64,000 bases of DNA, taken from Vigna angularis (taxonomy: Eukaryota > Streptophyta > Magnoliopsida > Fabales > Fabaceae). This document shows positions 37,077 to 49,800 of this stretch, one piece after another. The stretch's first letter is position 1. The number at the start of each line of letters is the position of its first letter. The notes under the pieces were generated by a model. That model was not told the DNA's origin. It worked only from the letters and a program-made list of their open reading frames with translations, and searched no databases. The position numbers and the translations under genes are program-made. Location: NCBI RefSeq assembly GCF_016808095.1, contig NC_068978.1, positions 23,800,806 through 23,864,805 on the forward strand. The letters are read 5' to 3'.

Positions 37077-39629
37077 TGTAACATCCCAAAATATAGTAAT
37101 TACCATAATCAGAATTAATTACATTAAGCAAATAAACAGTGCAGTCTTACAGAAACCGAACGAGCGTTAAAAGCCGAACGGCATAAAGATACAGGAAATA
37201 ACGAACGCTTAAACAGACAATAATTCAAGGACGAACGGCTTTACAAAACTATAACCGAACGTCCACAAAAATAAACTTAGCGAAGCTAAAACACATGAGC
37301 GAGCGCTCTAAGGCTCAGCTTTAACTTCAACATCCACCAGAGTTGCGTCCTCCAAATTTTCTTCTTCTAGCATTTCTTCAAGGGACGCACCACCATCTGC
37401 TCACATCCACACGGATGATCATTGCAAGGACAGGACGAACGTACATAACAGTAGACAACACAAGGAAAAACGAAAGGGTAAGCTTAAGTAATTTAAATTC
37501 ATACTTCAACATTTCTATTCAAACAAAACACATAACTTCAATACATATAACATCATCCAAAACATAAATATATAAAAACTAGACCGACCGTCCGGACTGT
37601 ATGAATCTGTGTAGTTACAAGCGTCCTTGCACCCGAGTGGTGTAGTAACTGGGATACACCAAACAGCTGCCACTCGAGGTCAGTTCGTTCTTACGTCGCC
37701 CATGTTAACTTATGGACTAAGGACCTCCTGCCGTTCCCACACATGACATACTTCCTCTACATGAAGATAGTATTCACGGAACATCAGGATGGACTGCGAG
37801 GCTTAACTTATCCACAGTCATACTTTACCAAAAATTTAATATTCAATATACATCAGAGTCGTCCCTCCATGGAACGCTCGTTCAAATACCAAAATCATAA
37901 TTTCACTTCTTATAGTGTTCGCACACCTTAATACTTCCTTTTATTCCCATTTTCATTCTATGTTCCACTTCCATAAAAAGACGAGCGTTCAATCCTCTGA
38001 GAGGACGAACGTCAGGAGTGAGACCGTGGGGTTTCTTTTTAAAACAATAAAGTTGACGCACTGAACATGACGAACATTACTTTTGCTAGAATCAGTTGAA
38101 TGAACCGACACATAGCGATATAATATAAGTGTTTCAGGATAATTTTAAATTTAAAGACTTTGATCTAAATTCAAAAGGATAAGGATATAACCAGATGATT
38201 TATTTAGTACTCTGAGGACAATTGTTTAACAGGATCGACCTCCAGTCAATGACCGCAAGCGAATATTCATTTACTAAAAATCTGTGACGAACGCTATTTA
38301 CGTACGTTCTGGAATCAAGGATATTGACGAGCGTTCGGTATAAGACCGTACACTTCTTAGGACGAACGCTAAGTATAAGACCGAGCGCTATTAGGACGAA
38401 CGCTCAGTATAAGACTGAACGCTACTTTAAGGCGAACGCTCGGCATAAACCGAGCGCTTATTAGGACGAACGCTAGGTGTAAGACCGAGCGCTACTTAAG
38501 ACGAACGCTTGGTATAAACCAAGCGCTATTGGGACGAACGCCCAAATAGCATTTCAAATGGGGACGCTCGTTCTAAGACAGAATCATTTCCAAATGAAAG
38601 AATTTCACTCTAAATCATTTTCAGAGAAACCGAACGGTATATGACCGTACGATAACGAACGTATTTTATCATATGCTAGGATCATTATATTTCATATTTT
38701 CATCTTCATCTAAGCTTAACATTTCTCATACGATTCATAATCTTATAACTTCCGTTTCATCATTTAATTCTAATACTATATAGATTTCACATTAATAAAT
38801 CATACTATACAAAAATCATCCAGTATTCAATTCATGCATATCAACCAGCGCATACCATATTCATTCATGCATAACAGCGATCGTTCAAGCATACTCAACA
38901 CAGCATACATCTCATACATTCTATTTCCATCATGCTCGCACACAATCATATACGTATGAATCAAATTATTAAGCTTCCCTTACCTGGATAGCAGTGTACT
39001 CCCAATTGCAAGGTTTTGGTTCGACCTCTAACAGCGTTCTACACTCAGGTTCACTCAACAACTTCCACTTAGTTTAAAAACACCAAAAATCAGAACAACT
39101 CAGACTTAGAACCCATGCATGCAACCAAACTAGGGTTCGCATGAAACCAGAAAAGATAAAAGGTCGACGACGAGAACTTACCAGTTCCGATCCAAACTCT
39201 GTTCGGTCCAAAAGGAAGATCACAACTGGACGAACGTCCCTACGGTTCTAAAACGTGATCGGAGAAGGAACTGGTGAGTTACAGAAGAGAGAAGTTTAGA
39301 TGTTTTAGAGAGAAGTTGGAGAAGATGAAGAGTTGAGGTTCTGAGGAAGGAGATGAGAGGTTTAGGTGAGAGGAAGAGTTTTTCGAAACTCAAGTTTTGT
39401 TCAGTCCACGTTCGAGCGGACGAACGTCTCTCCATCCGACACCTGCACACTCACTCTGATTTCAGAACCTTCCAACGTGACAAGTGGCGCTCGTGCATGC
39501 AGCGGTTGGTGCGTTTTTAATGCACTGAACGTGTGACGAGACGCTTTTATGGAAGCTGACAGGTGACTCAGCAGTGTAATAATTACAGATTTGACATGTT
39601 AATTATGTTTAAAATTTCGAGATCTCACA
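37077..39629 (-). mobile_element. Solo LTR related to the young gypsy-type element
   Basis: A 2553-bp stretch beginning (plus-strand view) TGTAACATCCC and ending GATCTCACA, flanked by a perfect 5-bp duplication TTACT (37072-37076 and 39630-39634). In reverse orientation it shares the order of parts with the LTRs at 15758 and 21737. These shared parts are the CACACGGATGATCATTGCA block, the GACCGACCGTCCGGACTGTATGAA block, and tandem CGAACGCT-TATAAGACCGAGCG units (38330-38540). Sequence identity is clearly lower than between those two LTRs, so it belongs to a sister subfamily and is an older insertion. Confidence 0.9.
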
Positions 39630-39634
39630 TTACT

Positions 39635-40916
39635 TCATGTATTTGATAGAATAATTTGAAGATTTAGTACAGTCTTTTACATTATATACGTATTAGATAA
39701 GTATATTTTTGAGCTAATATGTAGCTTTTTAACAGAAAATGTACACGAGAAGTCCATACAGTATATAAGAAAATTATGTGTAAAATATGTAATAGAAATG
39801 TACAATAATAAGTAACACATTTATTTGTAAGTTATTTAAAATGAAAATGATATAAAATTATCATATTGTTATATCTATATTCTGACTTATTCTCCATTTA
39901 TATAATTTGTTGGTTATAGTTGTATATAATTTTGTTTAGGTTTGATTTGTAGAAAAAAACAAAAACAAAAAAAATATTTAGGAAAAACATCTATATTAAA
40001 CTTCGGTTATTATTAAACCAAAATACAAAATAGTGTTAAGTTTCAGTTATACTCAACCCCTTCCTTAATAAAAATAATTTAATTTCTAAGAGCATTACAC
40101 TTCAATTATTTGAAGAACTGAATTCTAATATCTCTATAAAATTAAATTATTTTTAAAATATTAAAAGGTATTAGACTACCGTTATTAAAAGAATCAAAAT
40201 CTATTTTTTTATTTATTTTCTTTTATTTATAGTTTTATGTTTCAGTTTTGTTCAAAACTAAAAACTAATATGAAAGTTTAGACTCGATTTATACCAAATT
40301 CAAAAATATCTATATTTTTATATTGTATAAATATACTTTGATTATTAAACCGAAATACAATAACTAAAATATGTCTTGATTTTTCTTTGCACTAACGCTA
40401 CTACAGATATTTGAGTATCCATCACATGTTGTAGTGCTAGCTGAGATGGCTTCAACCCTTTAATTTAGGCCGACAGAAGGGTTTTCTCCACTGGGCACCG
40501 TTACTCTAGGGAGTTCTATAGTGGTTTTTGACGCTAGACACTGAATTACGCTCATTAAATATATATCTACTTATAATGTTCTTAGAATTTTAAAAGGATG
40601 TTTTTCAGGGAAATTTTAGTAAAAATATTTATATTTTTTTTGGATATTTTAATATTCTTAGAACATTGTAGAAAGACTTTGTTAAAGATAAATTCTATTC
40701 TAACATATATGAAAAATATTTTTGGTTACCAAAGATATTTTAATTTCTATTGTGTAAACCTCTAAACTCTTCTTCAATCTTTTATTTATTTTTGCTCTTG
40801 TCAATTTCAATGCAAAGATATTTTTATATTATTGAGGAATCATCATCTTTTGAAATCCTCGTCACGATAACTATTAAGAGATTCTTGTGAAATTGACCTA
40901 ACATGCTTATGTCCCC
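39635..40916. other. Intergenic region upstream of the P450 gene
   Basis: AT-rich with no gene. At 39980-40380 several variants of AAACTTCGGTTAT / AAACCGAAATACAA occur in both orientations, suggesting a degraded transposon with subterminal repeats. No ends are identifiable. Confidence 0.4.
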
Positions 40917-40923
40917 TATATAA
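40917..40923 (+). promoter_or_regulatory. TATA box of the P450 gene
   Basis: TATATAA, 64 bases before the ATG, which would place transcription start about 35-40 bases upstream of the coding region. Confidence 0.55.
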
Positions 40924-40986
40924 GTTTCTATGATTCTAATATGAGATTCACAGAGTGGTTTCTTCCACCTCATTGTTATAGAAACA

Positions 40987-42845
40987 ATGTTGTCCTCACT
41001 TCTAATTCTCTGCATTACTCTTCCTTTGTTTTTCTCATTCTTCCTCAAATACCTCAAAACCATGAAAAACCCACCACTCCCACCAGGTCCTAGAGGCCTT
41101 CCCATAATAGGGAACCTTCATCAGCTCAATAACTCTACTCTTTATCTTCAGCTATGGCAACTCTCAAGAAAATATGGACCAATATTTTCCCTTAAATTAG
41201 GTTTAAGGTCAGCCATTGTTGTTTCCTCTCCTAAACTTGCCAAAGAGGTAATGAAAGATCATGACCTTGAGTTTTGTGGGAGACCTAGATTACTTGGCCA
41301 ACAGAAATTGTCTTATAATGGGATTGACATTGCATTTTGCCCATACAATAGTTATTGGAGAGAAATAAGGAAAATTTGTGTTGTTCATCTCCTTAGCTCC
41401 ATTCGTGTCTCAAACTTTTCCTCAATAAGACACTTTGAGGTCAAGCAAATGATAAGAAAAATATCCATGCATGCCTCCTCCTCCAAGGTTACGAATTTGA
41501 GTGATGCACTCATTTACCTCACCAGCACTATTATATGCAGAATTGCCTTTGGGAAAAGGTATTGTAAGAGATATGGAACATGTTTTTCACACCCATATAA
41601 ACTCACTCATTTCTAAATTTTATTGTTTTAAAAAATTATGTGATATACTTTTTAGTACAAGATTGAGTAAAAGTTTAATTAAATGTTTCACTAAGTATCA
41701 TATATTGGTCCACTTTCCACCAGGTATGAAGATGAAGGAACAGAAAAGAGTAGATTCCATGAGCTACTGAATGAGTGTCAAGCCATGTTGGGCATGTTTT
41801 TTTTCTCAGATTATATTCCTTTCTTGGGTTGGATTGATAGGATCACAGGGCTACGTGCTCGTCTTGAACAGAATTTCAAAGAGTTGGATACGTTCTACCA
41901 AGAAGTCATTGATGAACACATGGATCCTAATAGAAAGACACCAGAAAACGAGGATTTGATTGATGTCTTACTTCAACTCAAAAAACAACGTTCGTTTTCC
42001 GTAGATCTCGAAAATGATCACATCAAAGCTGTTTTCATGGTTTGGACTTCTTTTGCTTTCCTCGTTTGATTTATCTACTTGTGTATCAAATTATTGATAT
42101 GTATGTAGAGACTAGGCGTCAGATAGAACATTTTTAATTTATATATTATGTGTTTAATTACTTAATATGTTTTGGACAAAGTTCAGTTTAAAATATGTTT
42201 TGAATCGATTATGAACTACTGATTTCTTTGTTGCAGAACATGCTTGTAGCAGCAACTGATACAACTGCTGCTACAACGATCTGGGCTATGACCTTACTAC
42301 TAAAAAATCCAAGAGTAATGAAGAAAGTTCAAGAAGAAATTAGGAATTTGGCGGGTGAAAAAGATTTTCTGTACGAAGATGATATTCAAAAGCTCCCTTA
42401 TTTCAAGGCCGTGATAAAAGAGACACTGAGACTGCATCTACCAGCTCCCCTACTTGTGCATAGGGAAACAAATGAAGCATGTATTTTAGAGGGCTATGAA
42501 ATTCCAGCGAAGACAATAGTGTATGTGAATGCTTGGACTATCCATAGAGACCCTAACTCTTGGAAAGACCCAGATGAGTTTTTACCAGAGAGGTTCTTAG
42601 ATAATACAACAGATTTTCGAGGGCAAGATTTTGAGTTCATTCCATTTGGTGCTGGACGTAGAATTTGCCCTGGTATGATTATGGCCATTGCTTCGTTGGA
42701 TCTTATTCTAGCAAATCTTCTCAGGTCATTTGATTGGGAATTACCAGTTGGAATGAAAAAGGAAGATATTGATACTGAAGTGTTGCCAGGAATTACTCAA
42801 CACAAGAAGAATCCTCTATGTGTTTTGGCTAAGGTTCGAATCTAG
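40987..42845 (+). CDS. Cytochrome P450, CYP83-like (CYP71 clan)
   Basis: Three exons join without a stop: 40987-41558, 41724-42039 and 42237-42845, giving 498 aa, a normal plant P450 length. Introns have GT-AG ends in phases 2 and 0. An N-terminal membrane anchor (about 1-25) is followed by the proline hinge PPLPPGPRGLPIIGN. The I-helix AATDTT is at 301-306, the K-helix ETLR at 358-361, the PERF motif (LPERF) at about 412-416, and the heme loop PFGAGRRICPG at 432-442 with Cys440 as the heme thiolate. Such enzymes are ER-bound monooxygenases that use NADPH via P450 reductase. From family memory the text (SYNGIDIAFCPYNSYWREI, KAVFMNMLVAATDTT) is closest to legume CYP83 proteins; the substrate is unknown. 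Intron 1 (41559-41723), between GKR and YEDEG, splits what is one exon in many single-intron CYP71-clan genes. An AATAAA lies 11 bases after the stop. The gene looks functional. Confidence 0.93.
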
Positions 42846-42855
42846 AACTTTGATT

Positions 42856-42861
42856 AATAAA
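42856..42861 (+). terminator. Candidate polyadenylation signal for the P450 gene
   Basis: AATAAA 11 bases after the TAG stop. It is close for a plant 3' UTR; the true site may lie further on. Confidence 0.3.
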
Positions 42862-43569
42862 AAAGCGTGTAATATTTTGTTTTGCTGTTGTTTGGTGTCT
42901 TTAGCTGCATCTGGAGATAATATTGTACTCAATAATGATGCCAATTCCTTATTCCAGAATATTTCTTTTGTTGTATAATTAATTTAGATATTATCTTGGT
43001 TGGACAATGAGATGAGAAGCGTGTCCCTCTTTGTATGAATGACCAATGAATACCATAAAATGATTGAAGCAACTGTACGAACTATGTACTTATGCCGGTA
43101 TTATTATAGCTTGACAAAAAGAAAACGGTTTTGTGATATATGTTGGGAGATTGATCACTTCTAAGATCTAAGATATAAGTTGTTGATATAAATAAATGAC
43201 TTAGACACTCATTCTATCATAAAACCTTAAGGTTTAAATTTTGTGCACTACATTTAACATAATTTTTTTAATTTATACTTAAATTCCTAACAACATGAAA
43301 AATTAACTTCAAAAAAATCTTAAGATTACTAATATTAAAAATACATAGAAAAAAGAATACGAGATTAATACATGGGATCAACTAGGAAAAGCAAAAAAAA
43401 AATCTTATTTTTTAAAATAGTAACTTATGTGCTTAGATGGTTTGTCCAACCAAAAAAAAATTGTCTAAGAGAGAATATAGGTGCAATAATTTATTTGAGA
43501 ATTAATAGTCTCGTCTTCAAGTTAGATTGGACCAAAGCAAAACAGCAATCTACAGTGGAGAATGGTGCG

Positions 43570-44013
43570 GAAGTTAGTGATGGATGAGAAGATATGCCTT
43601 GATGGTTGTGGTGGGATGAAGATTAGTGATGGTTTTCTTGAGAGGTTGAGTCAATCCTAGAGAAGGGTGGCTAGAAGATACCACATGAGATACTCTATCC
43701 TTGGCTTTAGAGACAACTTTGAATGACTCAAAATTTTGACAACATTTCATTACTAATCTCAAAGGACCTTTACAAAGGAGAGACACCTCTATTTATAGGA
43801 GAGATGTCTCCAAAATGTGTAGACACATAACCCTAAAAATGTTACCTCATTGCAAACTTTAAGAAAATAATTTCATCTTGGTGAAGGAGAAGAGGACATA
43901 TAATCACTAACTTTTAGAAAAGTTATTCACTTCTAGAGTGCCATATGGACACTACTCTTGCAAAAGCTTCCCCATTATAATTATAACACATGGTCATTTC
44001 TTCTAATGCAGGA
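43570..44013 (-). mobile_element. Probable gypsy 3' LTR with polypurine tract
   Basis: On the minus strand a GGAGGAGGGGGTCC tract (about 44026-44014) precedes TGCATTAGAAG. About 230 bases later comes CCTATAAATAGAGG, a typical LTR TATA box, followed by GTCTCTCCTTTGTAAAGG. This is the order polypurine tract, U3, TATA, R of a 3' LTR. The far end is not identifiable, and 42862-43570 holds no gene. Confidence 0.5.
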
Positions 44014-45900
44014 CCCCCTCCTCCATGCCTTGTCCAACATGTTAGGATAAAAACATAATCACCCAAGATTAATTTAAACTAGACACAAATTGGATGACCA
44101 AAAACCTTATACTACTTGGCTCTTAATGCGAAGGCTTGAAAGGAAATCCTACACTACTTGGTTCTTAATACAAGCCTTAAATATTCATAATCTACTAAAG
44201 GTGCTCCATGATGGCCTAAAAGGAAGAACTTTATTTCACCTTGCATAAATGACTCCAACTCTTCTTGAATGTGCTTACACTAGAGAAAAAGAAAACACAT
44301 TTTATAGCTCAAATTTATACCGCTTCTAAAATAACAGGTATAAAAAATGATATGATGACAATTTTGTAAATAATAAAATATTTTTAATATCGATTGGAGT
44401 TACCTAAAAGTGTTAAAAAATGACTTTGGATGTGCGACTGATAAAACATGATTTTTTTTCTCCATTTAAATAGAATATATTTATCTTCAAAAAAAGCGCG
44501 TATCACTAATAAATAGATATGTTACAAAAATTCAGGTTTACGCCATCTCTATCTAGAGAGAATGTAGTAGGAAAAAGTCTTAAGACATTATAAATGGAAA
44601 TAAAAAACTTACAAAATAATAAAATGACAAGCTGGAAAGGAAAACAAGATCTATAGTGGATAACACCACTTGTTGTCAGTCTAGTTGTGCAAATACTGCA
44701 AAATAGGCAACCAAATGAGCTCTCGTCATATTTAAGAAATAAGTTATAGTCACAATTAAGAAATAAGCTTTGGACGCAAATAAGAAAATTAGTTTTAGCA
44801 AATAACTCTTCAAAAATTATAATATGTACTAGTTATTATTCTTGTGAAACTGAATTTATCCTGCGAAGTCGCCTTCCACTCCCACAAACTCTTTACAACC
44901 CGATACTCATTCTCCGAGCCTCTTTTGCCTACTACTGAATTGTGGGGTGCTTGTAGAAAATCCTCTGATGCTCAAGTTTGTATTGGTCATAGATTCTTAT
45001 CAAATATGAATTAATTGAAAAATGATGTCAAACTACAATTAAAATACTATTTATAGGTTTACCTTGTTGACCATGGGCCCCCACTCGAATAGGTCACAGT
45101 TATGGACCCATTGGCCAGAGGCCCAATAACCAACTTACCTAGAAGAAACTATAATAGTATTTGGCTAAGTTATCCAATAAGAGAATGTCCTCGGCAGGCA
45201 TGAGGAAAGACCAGTAGGTAGTACCCTGGTTTAATGAGCGATGTTGTCATCAAAGTAGATGCAATCTTTAGTGTAGAAAGCATAATTATCGGTATTCGGT
45301 GTTCGGCTAAGCGATCCATTCATGTTGCATTCAATAGTCACCTTATTGGCTATAAACTATCTGGAACTAGGTACCTAGTAAATGGTATTATGTCATTGTC
45401 TTAAGTAACCCAAAGGATGTAGTTGAAAAGACCATGGGGTCTTTGACCACATACAATACACCAAGCCCCCAATCCTTTCATGTCTTGAAGGCATGTAAAG
45501 AGTGCCAATGTCTAATCTATAGTTGAAGTAAGGTGTACACATCTGATAGTCAAAAATCTTGGTTTTGCAAAGTCTTTTCATGTCTAGAAGGAATACAAAG
45601 AGTGTTCGTTCTTAGTATATAGTTCAAGTAAGATGTCAGCGTTTGATAGTCAGAATGCTTAATTTTGTAAAAGAATTTTGCAAAGAAAATTTGTTATCAT
45701 ACCTCTCTACTATCGTCCCTCCAATCATCCTACCTCCAATACCTAGAATGGGAGCACACAAAATGCCTAAGGTGACCAATGCGGATAAGATCTTCTACTT
45801 TATCCTAGAGTGTGGTGCACTCATCAATGGTATGACTATGGTTGTGATGGAACTTGTAATATTTGGTCATCTCTACGTTAGGAGAATTATGAGATTTTCT
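44014..45900. other. Region without recognisable genes
   Basis: AT-rich to about 44860, then higher-complexity sequence (44860-45640) that may be further gypsy debris. A 94-codon plus-strand frame at 45643-45927 is antisense to, or overlaps, the gag remnant and has no domain I recognise. Confidence 0.35.
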
Positions 45901-45959
45901 AAGTGGGGAGATAAGGTTTGTTTGTAGTGCTTCCTCTAAAACCTAGGACCTCGGGGTGT

Positions 45960-46467
45960 TGAGCAGGGTATACCATGAGAACTTGGTTGGCCTGTGCTTC
46001 CTAGTAATTCCCTTTCTTCCTGACAGGTTGCATGGTAGCTTGGATACCCATCATCTTCACCTTATTTCATTACTGCTCCACCACCTCAAAATGCATATAC
46101 TTTGTCGCCCTACGCCTTATCTCTTGAAAGCTAGTTGGGGGGTCATGCATAAGTCGTTAACGAAACGCCCCAACTTCAAGGTTGTGATCATGTAGGTAAG
46201 CATGACTTAGGATTAATGTTTTTCACCTTTAGAGCCACCTTGCTGAACCGGTCATTAAAGGCTTGAAGGGATTCGTCATCTTTCTGTCGGATGTTTAGGA
46301 GGTGAACGAGGTGAGGTCATACCGGTAGCTGGTTGCAAACTGTGCGGTGAAAGCTTGGGTTAAGGTATCGAAGTAGTCTATGGAGTACGATGGGAGCCCT
46401 GTCCACCACTCTAGAGGTGCCTCCTTTAGGGTGGAAAGAAAAGTCTTGCACATAATGACATCATGTT
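45960..46467 (-). pseudogene. Tat/Ogre-type gypsy gag remnant
   Basis: Minus-strand text in two frames gives STLKEAPLEWWTGLPSYSID, then TQAFTAQFATSYRYDLTS, then after a frameshift LLNIRQKDDESLQAFNDRFS. Further down come GRFVNDLCMTPQ and, after another shift, SFQEIRRRATKYMHFE. These are consecutive blocks of the Retrotrans_gag domain of Tat-lineage elements. The domain is recognisable end to end but broken by at least two frameshifts. A second, shorter remnant of the same kind is at 1879-2086. Confidence 0.75.
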
Positions 46468-46864
46468 AAGACAAGATCGCTTATAAAACAAGACTGTTTA
46501 ACATCTTCATGTTTTAAAGTCTAGCAAACAACGATAAAGAAATAAATTTTTGACAAAGTATTAGCCTTGTGAAAATAATATCATTGAATGAAAGACCTCT
46601 TATAAAAAAAGCGTTATGATATCTAAATAAATAAAGAAAAGTTTCAATAAAGCGCTAGGACTAAACGATCCTATTGAGAGTAGATGTACTATTACTAAAC
46701 GATGATTTATTATAAAAGGGTCACTACATTAAACGATATTTTAGTAAACGTATCAATATGCTACATGATATTTTTGATAAACACACTCTTACTATACCTT
46801 ACTAAACAATGAAATAATGCACTACATGATGTTTTTGGTAAACGTATTAAAGTTATAAACAATG

Positions 46865-49800
46865 ACTTAAGATTGAAACTGTAAAATAATTCTTGATGGC
46901 TTGATTGATTCCTCTCACAATCTTCTATTTATAAGAATAAATTGATACACAAGTACATGATAAATAGGGTAATCCTAGACACAATATAATCATGATAAAT
47001 AGGGTAACCCTTAACACACTATAATGATAATAAAATATGATAAATATCCTAACACTCCCCCTCAAGCTGGAGCATACAAATTGTATGTACCAAGCTTGGA
47101 ACAAATAAACTCAATCCGAGGACCCCTTAATGACTTGGTCAATACATCTACGAGTTGATCGTTTGACCCAATAAACTCAATACATATTTCTTTGGTCAAC
47201 AACTTTTCACGAACAAAATGACAATCAATTTCTATATGTTTAGTCCTCTCGTGAAACACTGGATTTGATGCAATGTGGAGAGCATCTTGATTGTCGCAAT
47301 ACATCTTCAAAGTATGAATGTCACAAAATTTAACCTCTTGAAGGAATTGTTTCACCCATATAAGATCACATGTTAGTGATGCCATTGCCCTATACTCGGC
47401 TTCCACGGTTGATCGAGCTACTACATTTTGTTTCTTACTTTTCCATGAAATAATGTTTCCTCCCAGAAAAACACAATATCCTGTTGTAAACCGTCTATCA
47501 ATAGGTGAACCTGCCCAATCTGCATCACAATACCTAGAGACATGAATGCTTCCTTTATCTTCATATAACAATCCTTGTCCGGGAGCCTTCTTTACATACC
47601 TTAGAATGCGAATGAGAGCATTCCAATGGTCAACACATGGAGCCTGCATGAACTGACTAACCACTCCAACTACAAAGGATAGATCTGGCCTTGTAATAGT
47701 GAGATAAATCAGTTTGCCAACTGGCCTCCTATACCTCTCTGGATCGGAGAATAATTCACCTTCTTTTGTCCTTAATTTCTAGTTTGGGTCCATGGGACTG
47801 TCTACCGGTCTACAATCAATCATGTCTGTTTCTTGTAATATATCAAGAGCATACTTCCTTTGGGATATTACAACTCCATCTTTTGATTGCGCTACTTCAA
47901 TGCCTAAGAAGTATTTGAGACTTCCAAGATCCTTGGTTTGAAAATGTCTACACAAGTACTCTTTTAGTTGAGATATTCCAACAACATCATTTCCTGTAAT
48001 GACAATATCATCAACATATACTATTAAGTAAACACATTTCCCGAGAGAAGAATGACAATAAAAAACTGAATGGTCTGCTTCACTGCGTTTTAGCCCAAAT
48101 TTTTGAACAATGGAGCTAAACTTTCCAAACCAAGCATGTGGGGATTGCTTGAGGCCATATAGAGATCGATGCAATTTGCATACCATACCAGATTCCCCCT
48201 AAGCAACAAACCCAGGAGGTTGCTCCATATAAACTTCTTCTTCAAGATCACCATGTAGGAAGGCATTTTTGATATCCAATTGATGAAGTGGCCAATGACG
48301 AATGGCTGCCATGGCAAAGAAGAGACGAATAGTAGTCATCTTGGCTACAGGAGAGAAAGTATCACAATAATCAAGACCATAAACCTGAGTGTAACCTTTT
48401 GCAACAAGCCGAGCTTTGAGCCGATCAATTTCACCATCAGGGCCAACTTTAACTGCATACACCCATCGACAACCAATCGCCTTTTTTCCTGGGGGAAGGG
48501 GCACCAGCTCCCAAGTATTAATGTGGTCAAGAGCCTGCATTTCTGCAATCATAGCTTGTCGCCATCCAGGATTATCAAGTGCTTCTTTCATATTCTTGGG
48601 TATAACAACAGAGGACACTGAGGATAAAAGAGAAAAGTAGGAGGGCGACAATCGATGATAGCTTAGAAAATTATAAATGGGATGAGGGTTCCGAGTGGAA
48701 CGAGTACCTTTTCTGAGGGCAATAGGCCATGCTGAATCATTTGCACCAGGAGGCGTGGGAGGAGGTGACGAGGGAGAAGAATCTGAAGTAGGAGATTCAT
48801 CATTGTCTTGGGGAGGTGGATTATCCATTGGGGCCCTGTGTGGGATGATCTCAGTATGTGGAGAAACATGTGTAGAAGGATTGTGATCAAGACTTGGAAT
48901 GACAGAGACAGTGGAGCTATTTGACTCAACCATTGGAATAGGAAGGACCTGTTGGAGGATAGAAACATCCTGAACAGATGGAGAGAAGTAAGGAGTCTGT
49001 TCAAAGAATGTGACATTGGCAGACATGTAATACTTCTTAGTTTCAGGAGAGTAACACCGATATCCTTTTTGAAGTCGAGAATAGCCTAAAAAGACACATT
49101 TGAGAGCGCAAGCGGAGAGTTTGTCTAGACATGGAGACATGTCATGAACAAAACATACATAACCAAACACTCGGGGAGATGTATGAAAGAGAGGATCATT
49201 AGGAAACAAAATGGAGAAATGGACTTTATTATCAAGAGAGGAGGAGGGCACCCTATTAATAAGATAACATGCAGTTAAGATGGCATCCCCCTAGTGATGG
49301 ACAGGAATATGGGCACCAAGTAAAAGGGTACGAGTAGTTTCAACCAAGTGCCTATTTTTTCGTTCTGCTATACCATTTTGTTGTGGTGGATGAGGACAAG
49401 TAGACTGATGTAAGATACGATGGGAACTCAAGATGGCAGAAAAGGAGGATGAGAAATACTCTTTTGTATTATCACTTCTTAATATTTTGATTACTTGACC
49501 AAATTGATTCTTGATTTCATTCAAAAATGATGTAAAGATAGCTAACAATTCAGAACGATTTTTCATAAGATAAACCCAAGTACATCTTGAATATTCATCA
49601 ATAAAGGTAACAAAATATCTAAAACCAAAGGAGGAGATACGACTAGGTCCCCATATATCAGAATGGATGATGGAAAAACTAGAATTACATATTGATTGAG
49701 ACCTTTTAGGAAAGAAAGATCTAACATGTTTTCCTAATTGACATGACTCACATTCTAAGGTTTGGAGACCACTAAGTTCAGGACACATCTTTTTTAATTT

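Noticed and set aside
40824..41105. A 93-codon minus-strand frame over the P450 start
   Set aside because: Antisense to P450 exon 1; no homology.
44279..44840. Possible fourth CACTA element (CACTAGAGAAAAAG ... TGTACTAGTT)
   Set aside because: The ends are not convincing inverted repeats and no 3-bp target duplication matches.
48280..48886. Plus-strand frames inside the Copia element
   Set aside because: Opposite-strand shadows of the polyprotein frame.
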